Source: Rheinheimera oceanensis (GTDB lineage Bacteria > Pseudomonadota > Gammaproteobacteria > Enterobacterales > Alteromonadaceae). From it: a DNA stretch of 64,000 nucleotides. Below, piece by piece: positions 26,812 to 36,798 of the stretch. The stretch is taken from NCBI RefSeq assembly GCF_018831085.1, contig NZ_JAGPNM010000011.1, forward strand, positions 57,739-121,738. Direction: 5' to 3'. A program made the translations under genes and the position numbers. Below the pieces are notes generated by a model. That model saw only the letters and a program-made list of their open reading frames with translations, had not been told where the DNA came from and did no database searches. Positions within the stretch are counted from its first letter, which is position 1; each line of letters opens with the position of its first letter.

Positions 26812-28050
26812 TTAACGCTGGCCAAGCACCCGTGCAGGTTGCACCTTACTGGCCCGCCACGCCGGATAAAGCGTTGCCAGCAAGCTCATGATTATCGCCA
26901 CACCAAAGGTCAGCAATACATCCTGCCACTGTAATAAAGACGGTACAAAGTTAATAAAATAGATGCTCGGGTCAAGCAACGACTTACCCAGCATGTTCGT
27001 TACAAAAGCAAATACCGGCTCAATATAACTGGCCAGTAATACACCAACAACTAAGCCAGCCACAGCACCAATTAAGCCATTAAGCCAGCCCAACCACATA
27101 AAGGTACGTATAATTACCGCAGGCGAAATCCCCATAGTAAGCAAAATGGCAATATCGCCTTCTTTTTCCCGCACGGCCATCACCAGTGTGGCAACAATAT
27201 TAAAACTGGCTACAGCAATCACCAGTGCCAGTACCAGATATAAAATACTGCGTACCATCTGGATATCCTGATAAACATGGCCCTGGCTGCGAAACCAGTC
27301 CAGCAGATAAACATAGTCTTCCGATACCCGGCCCAGCTCGCGTGCCATTTGCGGTGCCTGAAAAATATCGTCCAGCCTAAATGCGAAGCCCTGCACAGTA
27401 TCTGGTTCAAAAGCCAGTAAGTTAGCCAGCGTGGTAATATCAAGCCAGACATGGCTGTAATCAAGCTGGCCGCCCACGGCAACTATGGCGCTAACTGTCA
27501 GGCTGGCGGTACTGTGGCTGGCCAGGCGGCCATCTTCGGTTAAGCGGGGTAATAACAACTGTACCTGCCCGCCTACTTTGACGTTCAGCGCATCGGCAAT
27601 ACCCTGCCCCAGTACAATATCGCTCTGTTGCAGGGTATCAAGCTGGCCAGCACTGATATAACCGGCAAAATCGCTGATGCGCCGCTCTGAGGTAATATCA
27701 ATACCACGCACTTCTGCGGCTTTTACTTCTGCGCCAGCCCTTAACATACCGTTACTTTTAATATAAGGCGCTACCGCTTCAACACCGGCCACCTCAGCAA
27801 ATAGCTGTTGCTTACGCCGCCAATCGTGCAAATTCTGCTGTACGGCTTCAAGTTCAACATGCGGGATCACCGATAACAAGCGCTGTTTCAATGCTAGTTC
27901 AAAGCCATTCATTACTGACAACGCCAGGATCAGAATAGCTACACCCAGCGCGATACCCAAAGTAGAGCTGGCAGAAATAAAGCGGATAAAACCACTGCTA
28001 TGGCGGGTAGAACGGTAACGCCGGGCCAACTGCCAGGCCAGGCTAGCCAT
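26812..28050 (-). CDS. lolE: Lipoprotein-releasing ABC transporter permease LolE
   Basis: 412 aa from the ATG at 28050; an upstream in-frame ATG at 28086 lies inside lolD and gives a non-family N-terminus. Starts SLAWQLARRYRSTRHSSGFIRFISASST, with ILALSVMNGFELALKQRLLSVIPH typical of LolC/E. Four helices: one N-terminal, a large periplasmic domain and three C-terminal. It pairs with LolC and LolD to release outer-membrane lipoproteins. Overlaps lolD by 8 bases. Confidence 0.93.
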   Translation of the reverse strand: MASLAWQLARRYRSTRHSSGFIRFISASSTLGIALGVAILILALSVMNGFELALKQRLLSVIPHVELEAVQQNLHDWRRKQQLFAEVAGVEAVAPYIKSNGMLRAGAEVKAAEVRGIDITSERRISDFAGYISAGQLDTLQQSDIVLGQGIADALNVKVGGQVQLLLPRLTEDGRLASHSTASLTVSAIVAVGGQLDYSHVWLDITTLANLLAFEPDTVQGFAFRLDDIFQAPQMARELGRVSEDYVYLLDWFRSQGHVYQDIQMVRSILYLVLALVIAVASFNIVATLVMAVREKEGDIAILLTMGISPAVIIRTFMWLGWLNGLIGAVAGLVVGVLLASYIEPVFAFVTNMLGKSLLDPSIYFINFVPSLLQWQDVLLTFGVAIIMSLLATLYPAWRASKVQPARVLGQR

Positions 28051-28726
28051 GGGCAAGCTCCAGACGGCCATCACGCATAGATACATGACGGTCTAACCGT
28101 GCCGCCAGTGCCAAATCATGGGTTACTACAATAAAACTGGTACCAAGCTCCCGGTTTAATGTGCGCAGTAACTGATAAATACTCTCGGCAGTGTGCTGAT
28201 CCAGATTGCCGGTCGGCTCATCAGCCAATACTAATGCCGGCTCGCCTACCAACGCCCGGGCAATAGCAACGCGCTGGCGCTCGCCACCACTGAGTTCTGC
28301 CGGTTTATGGTGGCTACGATGTGCCAGCGCTACACGCTCAAGCATTACGCTGGCGCGCTGCTTAGCGGCGGTGGCCGATAAACCACGGATAAGCAGCGGC
28401 ATAGCAACGTTTTCTAAGGCGGTAAAATCCATCAGCAAATGATGAAACTGGTAAATAAACCCCAGCTGGCCATTACGCAAAGCGGCTTTTTGCTGCGATG
28501 TCATCCGGGCAACATCCTGGCCCAATACGTTTAAACTGCCACTGTCGGCCTGGTCCAGCGTGCCTAAAATATGCAGTAAAGTACTTTTACCCGAGCCCGA
28601 GCTACCAACAATAGCCAGCATGTCGGCGTGTTTAATGGTTAAATCTATGCCGTGCAGTACTTCTGTAACCTGCTGGCCGTCCCGGTAACTTTTGCACAGT
28701 TGTGTTGCCGTTAATACATTACTCAT
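28043..28726 (-). CDS. lolD: Lipoprotein-releasing system ATP-binding protein LolD
   Basis: 227 aa. Walker A GSSGSGKSTLLHILG, signature LSGGERQRVAIARALV and Walker B LVLADEPTGNLD. It energises the LolCE permeases. It overlaps lolC by 8 bases, giving a tight lolC-lolD-lolE operon. Confidence 0.95.
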   Translation of the reverse strand: MSNVLTATQLCKSYRDGQQVTEVLHGIDLTIKHADMLAIVGSSGSGKSTLLHILGTLDQADSGSLNVLGQDVARMTSQQKAALRNGQLGFIYQFHHLLMDFTALENVAMPLLIRGLSATAAKQRASVMLERVALAHRSHHKPAELSGGERQRVAIARALVGEPALVLADEPTGNLDQHTAESIYQLLRTLNRELGTSFIVVTHDLALAARLDRHVSMRDGRLELAHG

Positions 28727-29918
28727 CGCGTAAAATGTCCGCCGGATTTATTGCCACAGCACGTTTTGCCGGATACCACACGGCCATCAGCGTTAAAGCC
28801 AGCGCACTTAGCAAAATTAATAAAATTTGTTCTAGCTGAATATCTACCGGCAGCTCGACTCCCGGCGCCACTGACAAACCAAACAGGTGTAATAAGGGGT
28901 TTAACTGCCAGCATAACAACACCCCGGCTACAGCACCGCTTACCGCTCCGGTCAGGCCGTTACTGATCCCCTGCACGGCAAATACGGTAAACAGCTGTCT
29001 GTCTGTCATGCCCAGCGTTTTTAAAATAGCAATTTCAGCTTGTTTGTCGGTTACCATCATTACCAGAGCCGAGACAATATTAAATGCCGCTACCGCAACA
29101 ATCAGCAATAACATCAGCCACATCATGGCTTTCTCCATCGCCACGGCAGCAAATAATTTGCCATGGCTTTGCCGCCAGTCCTGTACTTTTAAACCGGTTT
29201 CAGCCGCCAGTTTTGTGCCCATTGCCGGTGCGCTAAACGGCTCTTTCAGCGTAACCCGCCATTGCTGCTCTTTTCCGCCGGCATTTAACAGCCTGGTTAA
29301 ATCATCCAGTGCGGTTACAGCAATCAGTTTATCGACATCAGAGCCGGTTTCCAGAATGCCAGTTACGGTAAACAAGCGCTGGCGCGGTACCCAGCCCATA
29401 GGGGTATAGCTGCCAGCCTGAGGCAACATAAAGCGTACCGGGTCACCTACCGATACTTCCAATTGCTCAGCCAGAGCACGCCCCAGCACCACACTGTAGC
29501 GCTGCGAGGCAAAATCCTGCCAGTTACCAACCAACAGCGCCTGCTGCATAAAAGCCGGCAGTGCATCTGTCGTTACTCCTTGCAATAGCACAGCCGTTAA
29601 CTGCCGTGGCGACTGCACCAGCGCCTCAGCCTGTAAAAACGGGTTAATCTGCAACACTGCGGCATCTGTCAGCAAAGGTTGCTGCCAATGTTGTGGGCTA
29701 TTGGCGGGTGTCGTTACGACCAAATGCGGGATCACACCGAGAATACGCTTTTTCAGCTCGCCCTCAAAACCGTTCATTACTGAGCTGACAATAGTTAACG
29801 CCATGACACCCAGAAAGATCCCGGCCACGGAAAACAATGTAATGAAGGAGATAAAGGCATTACCCTTTCGGCTTTGGCTATAGCGTAAGCCGATTAATAA
29901 ACTGACTGGCAACGGCAT
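28719..29918 (-). CDS. lolC: Lipoprotein-releasing ABC transporter permease LolC
   Basis: 399 aa from the ATG at 29918 (PLPVSLLIGLRYSQSRKG), identical in length to E. coli LolC; upstream in-frame ATGs at 29969 and 29993 add a polar leader unlike the family. The VMALTIVSSVMNGFEGELKK motif follows the first helix. LolC binds the chaperone LolA through a periplasmic loop. It is divergent from the PilZ-like gene. Confidence 0.92.
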   Translation of the reverse strand: MPLPVSLLIGLRYSQSRKGNAFISFITLFSVAGIFLGVMALTIVSSVMNGFEGELKKRILGVIPHLVVTTPANSPQHWQQPLLTDAAVLQINPFLQAEALVQSPRQLTAVLLQGVTTDALPAFMQQALLVGNWQDFASQRYSVVLGRALAEQLEVSVGDPVRFMLPQAGSYTPMGWVPRQRLFTVTGILETGSDVDKLIAVTALDDLTRLLNAGGKEQQWRVTLKEPFSAPAMGTKLAAETGLKVQDWRQSHGKLFAAVAMEKAMMWLMLLLIVAVAAFNIVSALVMMVTDKQAEIAILKTLGMTDRQLFTVFAVQGISNGLTGAVSGAVAGVLLCWQLNPLLHLFGLSVAPGVELPVDIQLEQILLILLSALALTLMAVWYPAKRAVAINPADILRDE

Positions 29919-30014
29919 CCTAATATTCAGGACAAGACCTGCGTTAGATGGTAAAGTGGCGTCGATCATAGAGATTATTGCCTGTCGTGACAAGCAGCTT
30001 GCAAAGGTATTGCC

Positions 30015-30614
30015 ATGAGTGATTTCACATTACAGCAGTTAGATGATGCCTATCAGGATTACTTCAGCATTGAGCATGCCATCAGCCTCAATGCCCGGCC
30101 TCTGGATATCGCTTTGCCTGATGCGGCGGCATTGCAAAATGCCATCCCGGCACCTTTTTTAATGGCCTCTGAAGCCAGCAGTCTGAACAACTCGGCGTTA
30201 CGCGCATTAAACCGCTTAGGCGAACTGGCCGAAGAGTTAGCACTTTATTTGCAACAACAAGCCCGTAAAATAGATTTACTGCTGCAATACGTATTGCAAC
30301 AGCAAGACAATAACAGCCAGCGTTATCACACTCTGAGTTATGGTGGCAGCGGCTGCTGTTTTTTAGCCGATACCGCCATGGCACCTTTACAGGTGCTTGA
30401 ACTGAAAATTTTTCTGGATAATAACGATGGCGCAGTATTCTGCTATGGCCAGGTACTGAGTTGTCAGCCTGCTGCTGACGGCCAGTGGCAGATAAAGGTG
30501 GTGTTTAATTGCATTCGGGATGAAGATCGCGAACTTATCGTGCGTGCCAGCCTGCATCAGCAATCACGTTTATTAAAACAAAAGGCCGAGCAACGGCAGC
30601 AAAAAAACAGCTAA
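30015..30614 (+). CDS. PilZ-domain-like protein
   Basis: 199 aa. The N-terminal half is helical and Gln/Leu-rich. The C-terminal half resembles PilZ: YHTLSYGGSGCCFLADT gives an xxSxxG-like strand, then a VFCYGQVLSC strand and VVFNCIRDEDRELIVRASLHQQSRLL. The Arg-rich RxxxR c-di-GMP motif is not evident and the Asp of DxSxxG is replaced, so nucleotide binding is doubtful. It sits just before mfd, where many gammaproteobacteria carry a PilZ gene. Confidence 0.7.
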   Translation: MSDFTLQQLDDAYQDYFSIEHAISLNARPLDIALPDAAALQNAIPAPFLMASEASSLNNSALRALNRLGELAEELALYLQQQARKIDLLLQYVLQQQDNNSQRYHTLSYGGSGCCFLADTAMAPLQVLELKIFLDNNDGAVFCYGQVLSCQPAADGQWQIKVVFNCIRDEDRELIVRASLHQQSRLLKQKAEQRQQKNS

Positions 30615-30660
30615 GTGCACCATAACCCAATTTTATTATTTGTAAGGCTTCGTCGTTTTA

Positions 30661-33600
30661 ATGGATCTGATCACTTCTCTGCCACAGCTTAAACATGCCC
30701 AGGATCAGCTGCACTGGGGCAATTTACAAGGCGCTGCCCTGCCACTGGCATTGGCACAACTGATTACACAGCAACCGGCATTATACCTGCTTATTGTACC
30801 TGACACGCCAACAGCCCTGAAGCTGGAGCAAGAACTGGGCGTATTTTATCAGCAACAAAACTGTCCGTTACTTACCCTGCCCGATTGGGAAACCTTGCCT
30901 TACGATGTGTTTTCGCCACATCAGGATATTGTATCGCAACGGCTGAAAACGCTGTACCAGTTGCCACGCCTGACGCAGGGCCTGGTGATAGTGCCGGTTA
31001 GTACACTGCTGTTACGTATTTGCCACCGCGATTATCTGGAGCAAAACAGTTTTCTGATAAAAAAAGGCCAGCAAGCAGATTTAGCGGCGTTAAAACGCCA
31101 GCTGGCAGCGGTTGGTTACCGCAGTGTCGAGCAGGTCATGGAGCACGGCGAATTCTCAGCCCGCGGTTCAATATTAGATTTATACCCAATGGGGGCCCAC
31201 GTCCCCTACCGCATCGACTTTTTTGATAACGACGTCGATGGCATCCGCACCTTTGATCCGGACAATCAGCGTAGCCTGCAAGCGGTAGAGGCAATAGAGC
31301 TGTTACCCGCGCACGAGTTTCCAACCGATCAGGCCGCGATCGAACGTTTTCGTATGGCGTACCGTGAACGCTTTAATGCCAGAAACGAGAAAGAATCGCT
31401 ATATCAGCAAGTTAGCCAGGGGTTATTACCAGCCGGTATTGAATACTATCTGCCACTGTTTACCGAAAAAACAGCCACCTTATTTGACTATTTACCGGCA
31501 AACAGCCGCTGTCTGCTGCTGGGAGATACCGAGCACAGTGCCGATAGATTCTGGCAGGAACTAAAACGCCGCTTTGACGACCGCGCTATTGATTTACTGC
31601 GGCCGATACTGCCTCCGGCACAGCTGTATCTGAGTACCGACCAACTGTTTGCCAGCTTAAAAAACTATGGCCGGATCCGTTTAAGCATCGCACCACTGCC
31701 CGTCAAAGCCGGCAGCGCCAATGCCGAAGCTGAAACTCTGCCTGATCTAAGCGTAAATCACCAACTGAAAAATCCGCTGCAAGCCTTGCAGGACTTTATT
31801 CTGCTGCTAAAGCAGCAACAGGGGCGGCTGCTGTTTTTTGTAGAAAGCGAAGGCCGGCGCGAAAGCCTGCTACAGTTGCTGCATAAAGCCGGCGTGCATG
31901 TATCACAATTTGATGATCTTGATGCGTTTAACCGCAGCAGCGACGATTTAGGCATAGTAGTAGGCGCATTAGAGCAAGGCGTCTTGCTGCGTCTGGTTAA
32001 GCCACTGGCGCTGGTAAGCGAAAACGAGCTGTTTGGCCAAAAAATTAGCCAGCGCCGGCGGCGCAAACGCAGCCAGCAGGTATCCAGCGATACCGTTATC
32101 CGTAATCTGGCTGAGCTGAGTATTGGCCAGCCGGTAGTGCATTTACAACACGGTATTGGCCGTTACCAGGGCCTGCAACTGCTGGATGCCGCAGGTATCA
32201 GCGCCGAATTTGTTACTATTGAATATGCCGGCAGCAGTAAACTGTATGTGCCGGTTACCTCTTTGCATCTACTCAGCCGTTACAGCGGCAGCGACGCCGA
32301 ACATGCACCACTGCATAAACTGGGTAACGACAGCTGGGAAAAATCCCGCCGCAAAGCCGCCGAAAAAGTACGTGATGTCGCCGCAGAGCTACTCGACGTT
32401 TACGCCCAGCGCGCAGCGCATAAAGGTTACGCCTTTACTTTAGATGAACAACAGTATCTGTCTTTTGCTGACAGCTTTCCGTTTGAAGAAACCGCCGATC
32501 AGCAGGATGCCATCGATGCCGTGCTGCGTGATATGCAAAGCCCGCAACCAATGGACCGGCTGGTGTGTGGTGATGTCGGCTTTGGTAAAACCGAAGTGGC
32601 CATGCGCGGTGCATTTGTTGCAGTTAACGACGGTAAACAGGTGGCCATACTGGTGCCCACTACATTGCTGGCACAACAACACTTTGAAAACTTTAAAGAC
32701 CGCTTTGCCAACTGGCCGGTAAGGGTAGAAGTATTATCACGTTTTGTCAGCGCAAAAGAGCAAAAAGCTATTCTGGCCGATGTGGAAAACGGCAAAGTGG
32801 ATATTCTGATTGGCACACACAAACTGCTGCAGGATGACATCAGGCTGCATGATCTGGGCCTGCTGATCGTAGATGAAGAACACCGCTTTGGCGTACGGCA
32901 GAAAGAAAAAATTAAAGCACTGCGTGCCAATATCGATATTCTTACACTAACGGCCACGCCTATTCCGCGTACGCTGAATATGTCTATGTCGGGTATGCGG
33001 GATTTATCCATTATTGCCACGCCACCGGCGCGGCGCCTGGCAGTAAAAACCTTCGTGCGGCAATACGAAAGTGGCTTGATCCGCGAAGCGGTCATGCGCG
33101 AAATCCTGCGTGGCGGCCAGGTGTATTTTCTGCATAACGACGTAGCAAGCATTGAAAAAGCCGCTACCGATTTAGCCGAACTGCTGCCGGAGGCAATAAT
33201 TGGTATAGCGCATGGCCAGATGCGCGAGCGCGAACTTGAACAAATCATGTCAGATTTTTACCACCAGCGCTTTAATGTCCTGCTATGTTCAACCATTATT
33301 GAAACCGGTATCGACGTACCCACAGCTAATACCATTATTATTAACCGGGCGGATAATTTCGGCCTGGCACAATTGCACCAGTTGCGTGGCCGGGTTGGCC
33401 GTTCACATCATCAGGCTTATGCCTATTTACTCACTCCACCGCCAAAGCGCTTAACCAAAGACGCAGAAAAACGCCTGGAGGCCATCGCCAGCCTGGAAGA
33501 TTTAGGCGCAGGTTTTGCCCTGGCAACGCACGATCTGGAAATTCGTGGTGCCGGTGAACTGTTGGGTGATGAGCAAAGCGGCCAGATTGAATCAGTAGGT

Positions 33601-34137
33601 TTCAGCCTGTATATGGATATGCTGGAACAAGCCGTCAACGCACTGAAAAATGGCCGAGAGCCCAGTCTGGATGCCATGTTAAGCCAGCAGACAGAGATTG
33701 AACTGCGCATCCCTGCTTTACTGCCTGATAGCTACATACCCGATGTAAACCTGCGGTTATCCTGCTATAAAAAGCTGGCATCGGCCCGCAGCACCGACGA
33801 GTTGGATGAAGTACAGGTAGAACTGATTGACCGTTTCGGGTTACTGCCCGATGCAGCAAAAAATCTGGTAGCATTGTCTGAGTTTAAACTGCAGGCAGAG
33901 CAACTCGGCATTCGCCGCATTGAAGCCAGTAATAAAGGCGGTGTGATAGAATTCAGCGACAGAACCGCCGTATCACCCGGCTATATTATCGAACTGATAC
34001 AAAAGCAGTCGCGCATCTTTAAGCTTGAAGGCGGCCAAAAACTGCGGTTTAGTATTAATACAGATGACAGCAAAGCACGTTTAAGCCTGATAGAAAACAT
34101 GCTGTCTGATTTTGCCAGACATAAGGTAAGCAAATGA
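30661..34137 (+). CDS. mfd: Transcription-repair coupling factor
   Basis: 1158 aa (E. coli: 1148). Order: UvrB-homology N-terminus (LPDWETLPYDVFSPHQD), the RNA polymerase interaction domain (GQPVVHLQHGIGRYQGLQLL), the helicase motor with Walker A CGDVGFGKTEVAMRGAF, DEEH box VDEEHRFGV and TATPIPRTLNMSMSG, the translocation motif around QLHQLRGRVGRS, and the C-terminal D7 domain. It removes stalled RNA polymerase and recruits UvrA. Its last 4 bases overlap the next gene. Confidence 0.97.
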   Translation: MDLITSLPQLKHAQDQLHWGNLQGAALPLALAQLITQQPALYLLIVPDTPTALKLEQELGVFYQQQNCPLLTLPDWETLPYDVFSPHQDIVSQRLKTLYQLPRLTQGLVIVPVSTLLLRICHRDYLEQNSFLIKKGQQADLAALKRQLAAVGYRSVEQVMEHGEFSARGSILDLYPMGAHVPYRIDFFDNDVDGIRTFDPDNQRSLQAVEAIELLPAHEFPTDQAAIERFRMAYRERFNARNEKESLYQQVSQGLLPAGIEYYLPLFTEKTATLFDYLPANSRCLLLGDTEHSADRFWQELKRRFDDRAIDLLRPILPPAQLYLSTDQLFASLKNYGRIRLSIAPLPVKAGSANAEAETLPDLSVNHQLKNPLQALQDFILLLKQQQGRLLFFVESEGRRESLLQLLHKAGVHVSQFDDLDAFNRSSDDLGIVVGALEQGVLLRLVKPLALVSENELFGQKISQRRRRKRSQQVSSDTVIRNLAELSIGQPVVHLQHGIGRYQGLQLLDAAGISAEFVTIEYAGSSKLYVPVTSLHLLSRYSGSDAEHAPLHKLGNDSWEKSRRKAAEKVRDVAAELLDVYAQRAAHKGYAFTLDEQQYLSFADSFPFEETADQQDAIDAVLRDMQSPQPMDRLVCGDVGFGKTEVAMRGAFVAVNDGKQVAILVPTTLLAQQHFENFKDRFANWPVRVEVLSRFVSAKEQKAILADVENGKVDILIGTHKLLQDDIRLHDLGLLIVDEEHRFGVRQKEKIKALRANIDILTLTATPIPRTLNMSMSGMRDLSIIATPPARRLAVKTFVRQYESGLIREAVMREILRGGQVYFLHNDVASIEKAATDLAELLPEAIIGIAHGQMRERELEQIMSDFYHQRFNVLLCSTIIETGIDVPTANTIIINRADNFGLAQLHQLRGRVGRSHHQAYAYLLTPPPKRLTKDAEKRLEAIASLEDLGAGFALATHDLEIRGAGELLGDEQSGQIESVGFSLYMDMLEQAVNALKNGREPSLDAMLSQQTEIELRIPALLPDSYIPDVNLRLSCYKKLASARSTDELDEVQVELIDRFGLLPDAAKNLVALSEFKLQAEQLGIRRIEASNKGGVIEFSDRTAVSPGYIIELIQKQSRIFKLEGGQKLRFSINTDDSKARLSLIENMLSDFARHKVSK

Positions 34138-35180
34138 TTAAAACCCTGAAGTATTGCCTGTTAAGCAGTGTTTTACTAACCAGCCCGCTAAGCGCCCAGC
34201 AACAACGCTGGTTTGAAGTGGAAATGCTGGTGTTCAGCCAAACGCCCGGTGCAGCAATCCAGGAAACCTTTGGCGACAGCATTAAAGCCATTAAACCAGG
34301 CCGGGCTTATGATTTGTTAACCCCGCTCTATCAGCCAGATATCGCCGCTTTGCTGTCTGAACTACCGCTGTGTTCGCAAGACACCGGCTTTGCCAGTGAG
34401 TTTGAACTGATGCCACTGCGTTCAAACACCATGTGCATTTTTGAACCACAGGTAAAACCATGGCAGCAGCACAACCTGTTTCAGCCACGTAATACCATTA
34501 ATAAAGTAGCCTACCCGTCACAGCTGCCAACCGTGATTACCGGCCATGGTGAACATCAGAATACTCCTTATCTGGCGGATGACAGCGCCCTGCAGCTGCG
34601 TGATATTGCCCAGCGCATTAACCGTCAGGCCGGCATGTCACTGCTACTGCATACCAGTTGGCGCCAGGCACCGGTAACAGAGCGGCGTGCTATAGCCAGC
34701 CGCTGGTTTGCCGGAAAAAACTTCTCACAACAATTCGACTACTGGAGCCAGCCACGTAACTTGCTTGTAGCAACTGCTGATCCCGCGCTAACCAGTAACG
34801 CAGCAACCTATACCCTAACCGACAACAACGATACCCAACTGCTTAGCCAGATTGACTCATTGCTACAACAACTCAGCGCTAACAGCCAGTTACCGGCGCC
34901 ACAGGGCGAGCAACTGGCGGCCATAGCACCAGAGCAAGAAAACCTTAGTAGCTTACCGGATCAGGTATGGCAGCTTGATGGTTTATTTAAACTGCATCTG
35001 GATCACTATTTATTTGTTAACACTGAATTTAACCTGCGTATTCCGTCGGCAGATAAGCTAAATACGGTTTATGTACGGCAAAGCCGGCGGGTGATCAGCG
35101 GCGAGATACATTATCTGGACCACCCTCACCTGGGTATTATTCTGCAGATCCGCCGGTTTGATCCGCCAGCTGCGGAATAA
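34134..35180 (+). CDS. csiV: CsiV-family envelope protein
   Basis: 348 aa with a Sec signal peptide (MIKTLKYCLLSSVLLTSPLSAQ). After it comes RWFEVEMLVFSQTPG, and near the C-terminus FKLHLDHYLFVNTEFNLRIP and RRVISGEIHYLDHPHLGIILQIRRF. This matches the CsiV family of Shewanella/Vibrio, periplasmic peptidoglycan-binding proteins. It overlaps mfd by 4 bases (ATGA), the arrangement usual for the family. Its exact role in this organism is not shown. Confidence 0.82.
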   Translation: MIKTLKYCLLSSVLLTSPLSAQQQRWFEVEMLVFSQTPGAAIQETFGDSIKAIKPGRAYDLLTPLYQPDIAALLSELPLCSQDTGFASEFELMPLRSNTMCIFEPQVKPWQQHNLFQPRNTINKVAYPSQLPTVITGHGEHQNTPYLADDSALQLRDIAQRINRQAGMSLLLHTSWRQAPVTERRAIASRWFAGKNFSQQFDYWSQPRNLLVATADPALTSNAATYTLTDNNDTQLLSQIDSLLQQLSANSQLPAPQGEQLAAIAPEQENLSSLPDQVWQLDGLFKLHLDHYLFVNTEFNLRIPSADKLNTVYVRQSRRVISGEIHYLDHPHLGIILQIRRFDPPAAE

Positions 35181-35350
35181 TGTCAGGCAAAGGGGCAACT
35201 GCAGTAAAAAAATTGCTATAAATGTATTGCCAAAGCAAGCAGAAATGCCTAAGCTTGCGCCCGTATTACATATTTAAACAAAACAGTGCGGGTATATAAC
35301 AAATTGTTTTTCTATAGTAGATATACCAACCTGAAATATTACAGAGCAAC

Positions 35351-35632
35351 ATGGAAAATCTGAGCCCTTTACCGGAATTTAGTGCCAAGCACTACATACT
35401 GTTAGTGGCATTACTGCTTGTTGCCAGTAGTTGCGCGCCAGCATTAAGCTGGTTGTTTCCTTCTCTGGCCGGTACTGTCTGGATAACACTGGTGCCGCCC
35501 CTGCTGGGCCTGTATCAGCTATTATTGTTATTTCGCAACCTTGGTATTGTTAAATTACCCGGTGTTGCCTGTTATTCGGCCCTGCTGGCACCGCTTTCTG
35601 CGCTGAGTTTTTATCAGTTCGTACTGCACTAA
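35351..35632 (+). CDS. Small membrane protein of unknown function
   Basis: 93 aa with two or three hydrophobic segments (YILLVALLLVASSCAPAL, GTVWITLVPPLLGLYQLLLLF and a C-terminal LLAPLSALSFYQFVL). I do not recognise a family. Upstream is a 170-base AT-rich intergenic stretch after csiV and it reads towards the rbgA GTPase gene. Base use matches the neighbours, so it is likely a real gene. Confidence 0.6.
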   Translation: MENLSPLPEFSAKHYILLVALLLVASSCAPALSWLFPSLAGTVWITLVPPLLGLYQLLLLFRNLGIVKLPGVACYSALLAPLSALSFYQFVLH

Positions 35633-35755
35633 CATAGCTTTTACCATTTTTGAGCTATTCATTTTGCGCTATCATAGCAGCGCCCACTAAAACAGTGGGT
35701 GCTTTTGCTATATGGCTGCCACAGTCTGCCATTTGCTGATTTTAAGGTTGTACAA

Positions 35756-36691
35756 ATGTCTATTAACTGGTTCCCGGGCCATATGCACAAAGCCCGTAAA
35801 GAAATCGCTGAAGTGATGCCGCAGGTCGATATTATTATCGAAATGCTTGATGCCCGTATTCCCTTCTCCAGCGAAAACCCTTTAGTGCCGCAGCTGCGTG
35901 GCAACACGCCCTGTATTAAAGTGCTGAATAAAGCCGACTTAGCCGATCCTGTGCTAACCCGGCGCTGGGTTGAACATTTTGAACAACAGGCTGGCGTAAA
36001 AGCTATTCCTATCAGCCAGCAAAATCCGGAGCAAATCCGCGCCTTGCTGCAATTGTGTAACGACATGCTGCCAGAGCGTAATCTGGATATCCGTGCAGCG
36101 CGGGCCATGATAATGGGTATTCCTAACGTTGGTAAATCAACATTAATTAATACCCTTGCCGGGCGTACCATTGCCAAAACCGGCAACGAAGCCGGTGTGA
36201 CAAAAATGCAACAGCGTATTAAGCTGGAAAATAACGTGATTTTAACCGACACACCGGGCTTTTTATGGCCCAAGCTCAGCCCGCCTACCTGCGGCTACCG
36301 GCTGGCGGTTACAGGCGCAATAAAAGATACCGTGTTTGATTATGCCGATATTGCCATGTTTGCTGCCGACTATCTGTTAAGAGCCTACCCACAGGCAGTT
36401 ATGCAACGCTTTGGCTTAACCGAACTGCCAGAAAACGATTTAGCACTGATGGATGCCATTGGCCTTAAACGCGGAGCCATGCGTAAAGGTGGTATTGTTG
36501 ATCTGGAAAAAGCCGGCAGCATATTAATTACCGAGCTACGTGCAGGCAATCTTGGTCAGATCACTCTTGAAACACCGGAAATGGTTAGCCAGGAACAAAT
36601 AGACGCCAAAGCTGAAGAAGGCGCCAAAGCGAAAGAAAAAGCCGAACGTGAAGCCGAACGCAAACGCAAAGCACAGAGAAAGTATCGCTAA
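35756..36691 (+). CDS. ylqF: Ribosome biogenesis GTPase YlqF/RbgA
   Basis: 311 aa from the ATG at 35756, which gives the family start SINWFPGHMHKARKEI; the longer frame from a GTG at 35699 is not conserved. The GTPase motifs are circularly permuted: G4 NKADLAD precedes G1 GIPNVGKST and G3 DTPGFLWP. It acts in large-subunit assembly. The C-terminus is a charged Lys/Glu tail (KAKEKAEREAERKRK). It is followed by a terminator at 36693. Confidence 0.93.
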   Translation: MSINWFPGHMHKARKEIAEVMPQVDIIIEMLDARIPFSSENPLVPQLRGNTPCIKVLNKADLADPVLTRRWVEHFEQQAGVKAIPISQQNPEQIRALLQLCNDMLPERNLDIRAARAMIMGIPNVGKSTLINTLAGRTIAKTGNEAGVTKMQQRIKLENNVILTDTPGFLWPKLSPPTCGYRLAVTGAIKDTVFDYADIAMFAADYLLRAYPQAVMQRFGLTELPENDLALMDAIGLKRGAMRKGGIVDLEKAGSILITELRAGNLGQITLETPEMVSQEQIDAKAEEGAKAKEKAEREAERKRKAQRKYR

Positions 36692-36692
36692 A

Positions 36693-36728
36693 GAAAACCT
36701 GAACAAATAGGCACTTATTCAGGTTTTC
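36693..36728 (+). terminator. Terminator after ylqF
   Basis: Perfect 11-base arms GAAAACCTGAA and TTCAGGTTTTC around a 14-base loop, 1 base after the ylqF stop. The 3' T run is short. It could also receive transcription from the convergent czcA-like gene. Confidence 0.65.
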
Positions 36729-36798
36729 ACGCTTAATGAAGCCTGCAGGGCTTCCCTTTTATATTCTTATATATGAAGCACAAGTTCTCCTGATTTTG

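Noticed and set aside
32499..33248. Long minus-strand open frame (249 codons) inside mfd
   Set aside because: Ser/Arg-rich antisense reading with no family features; mfd is complete and strongly conserved on the other strand.
35659..36273. Minus-strand open frame opposite ylqF
   Set aside because: No family signal, and it would oppose a conserved GTPase gene.
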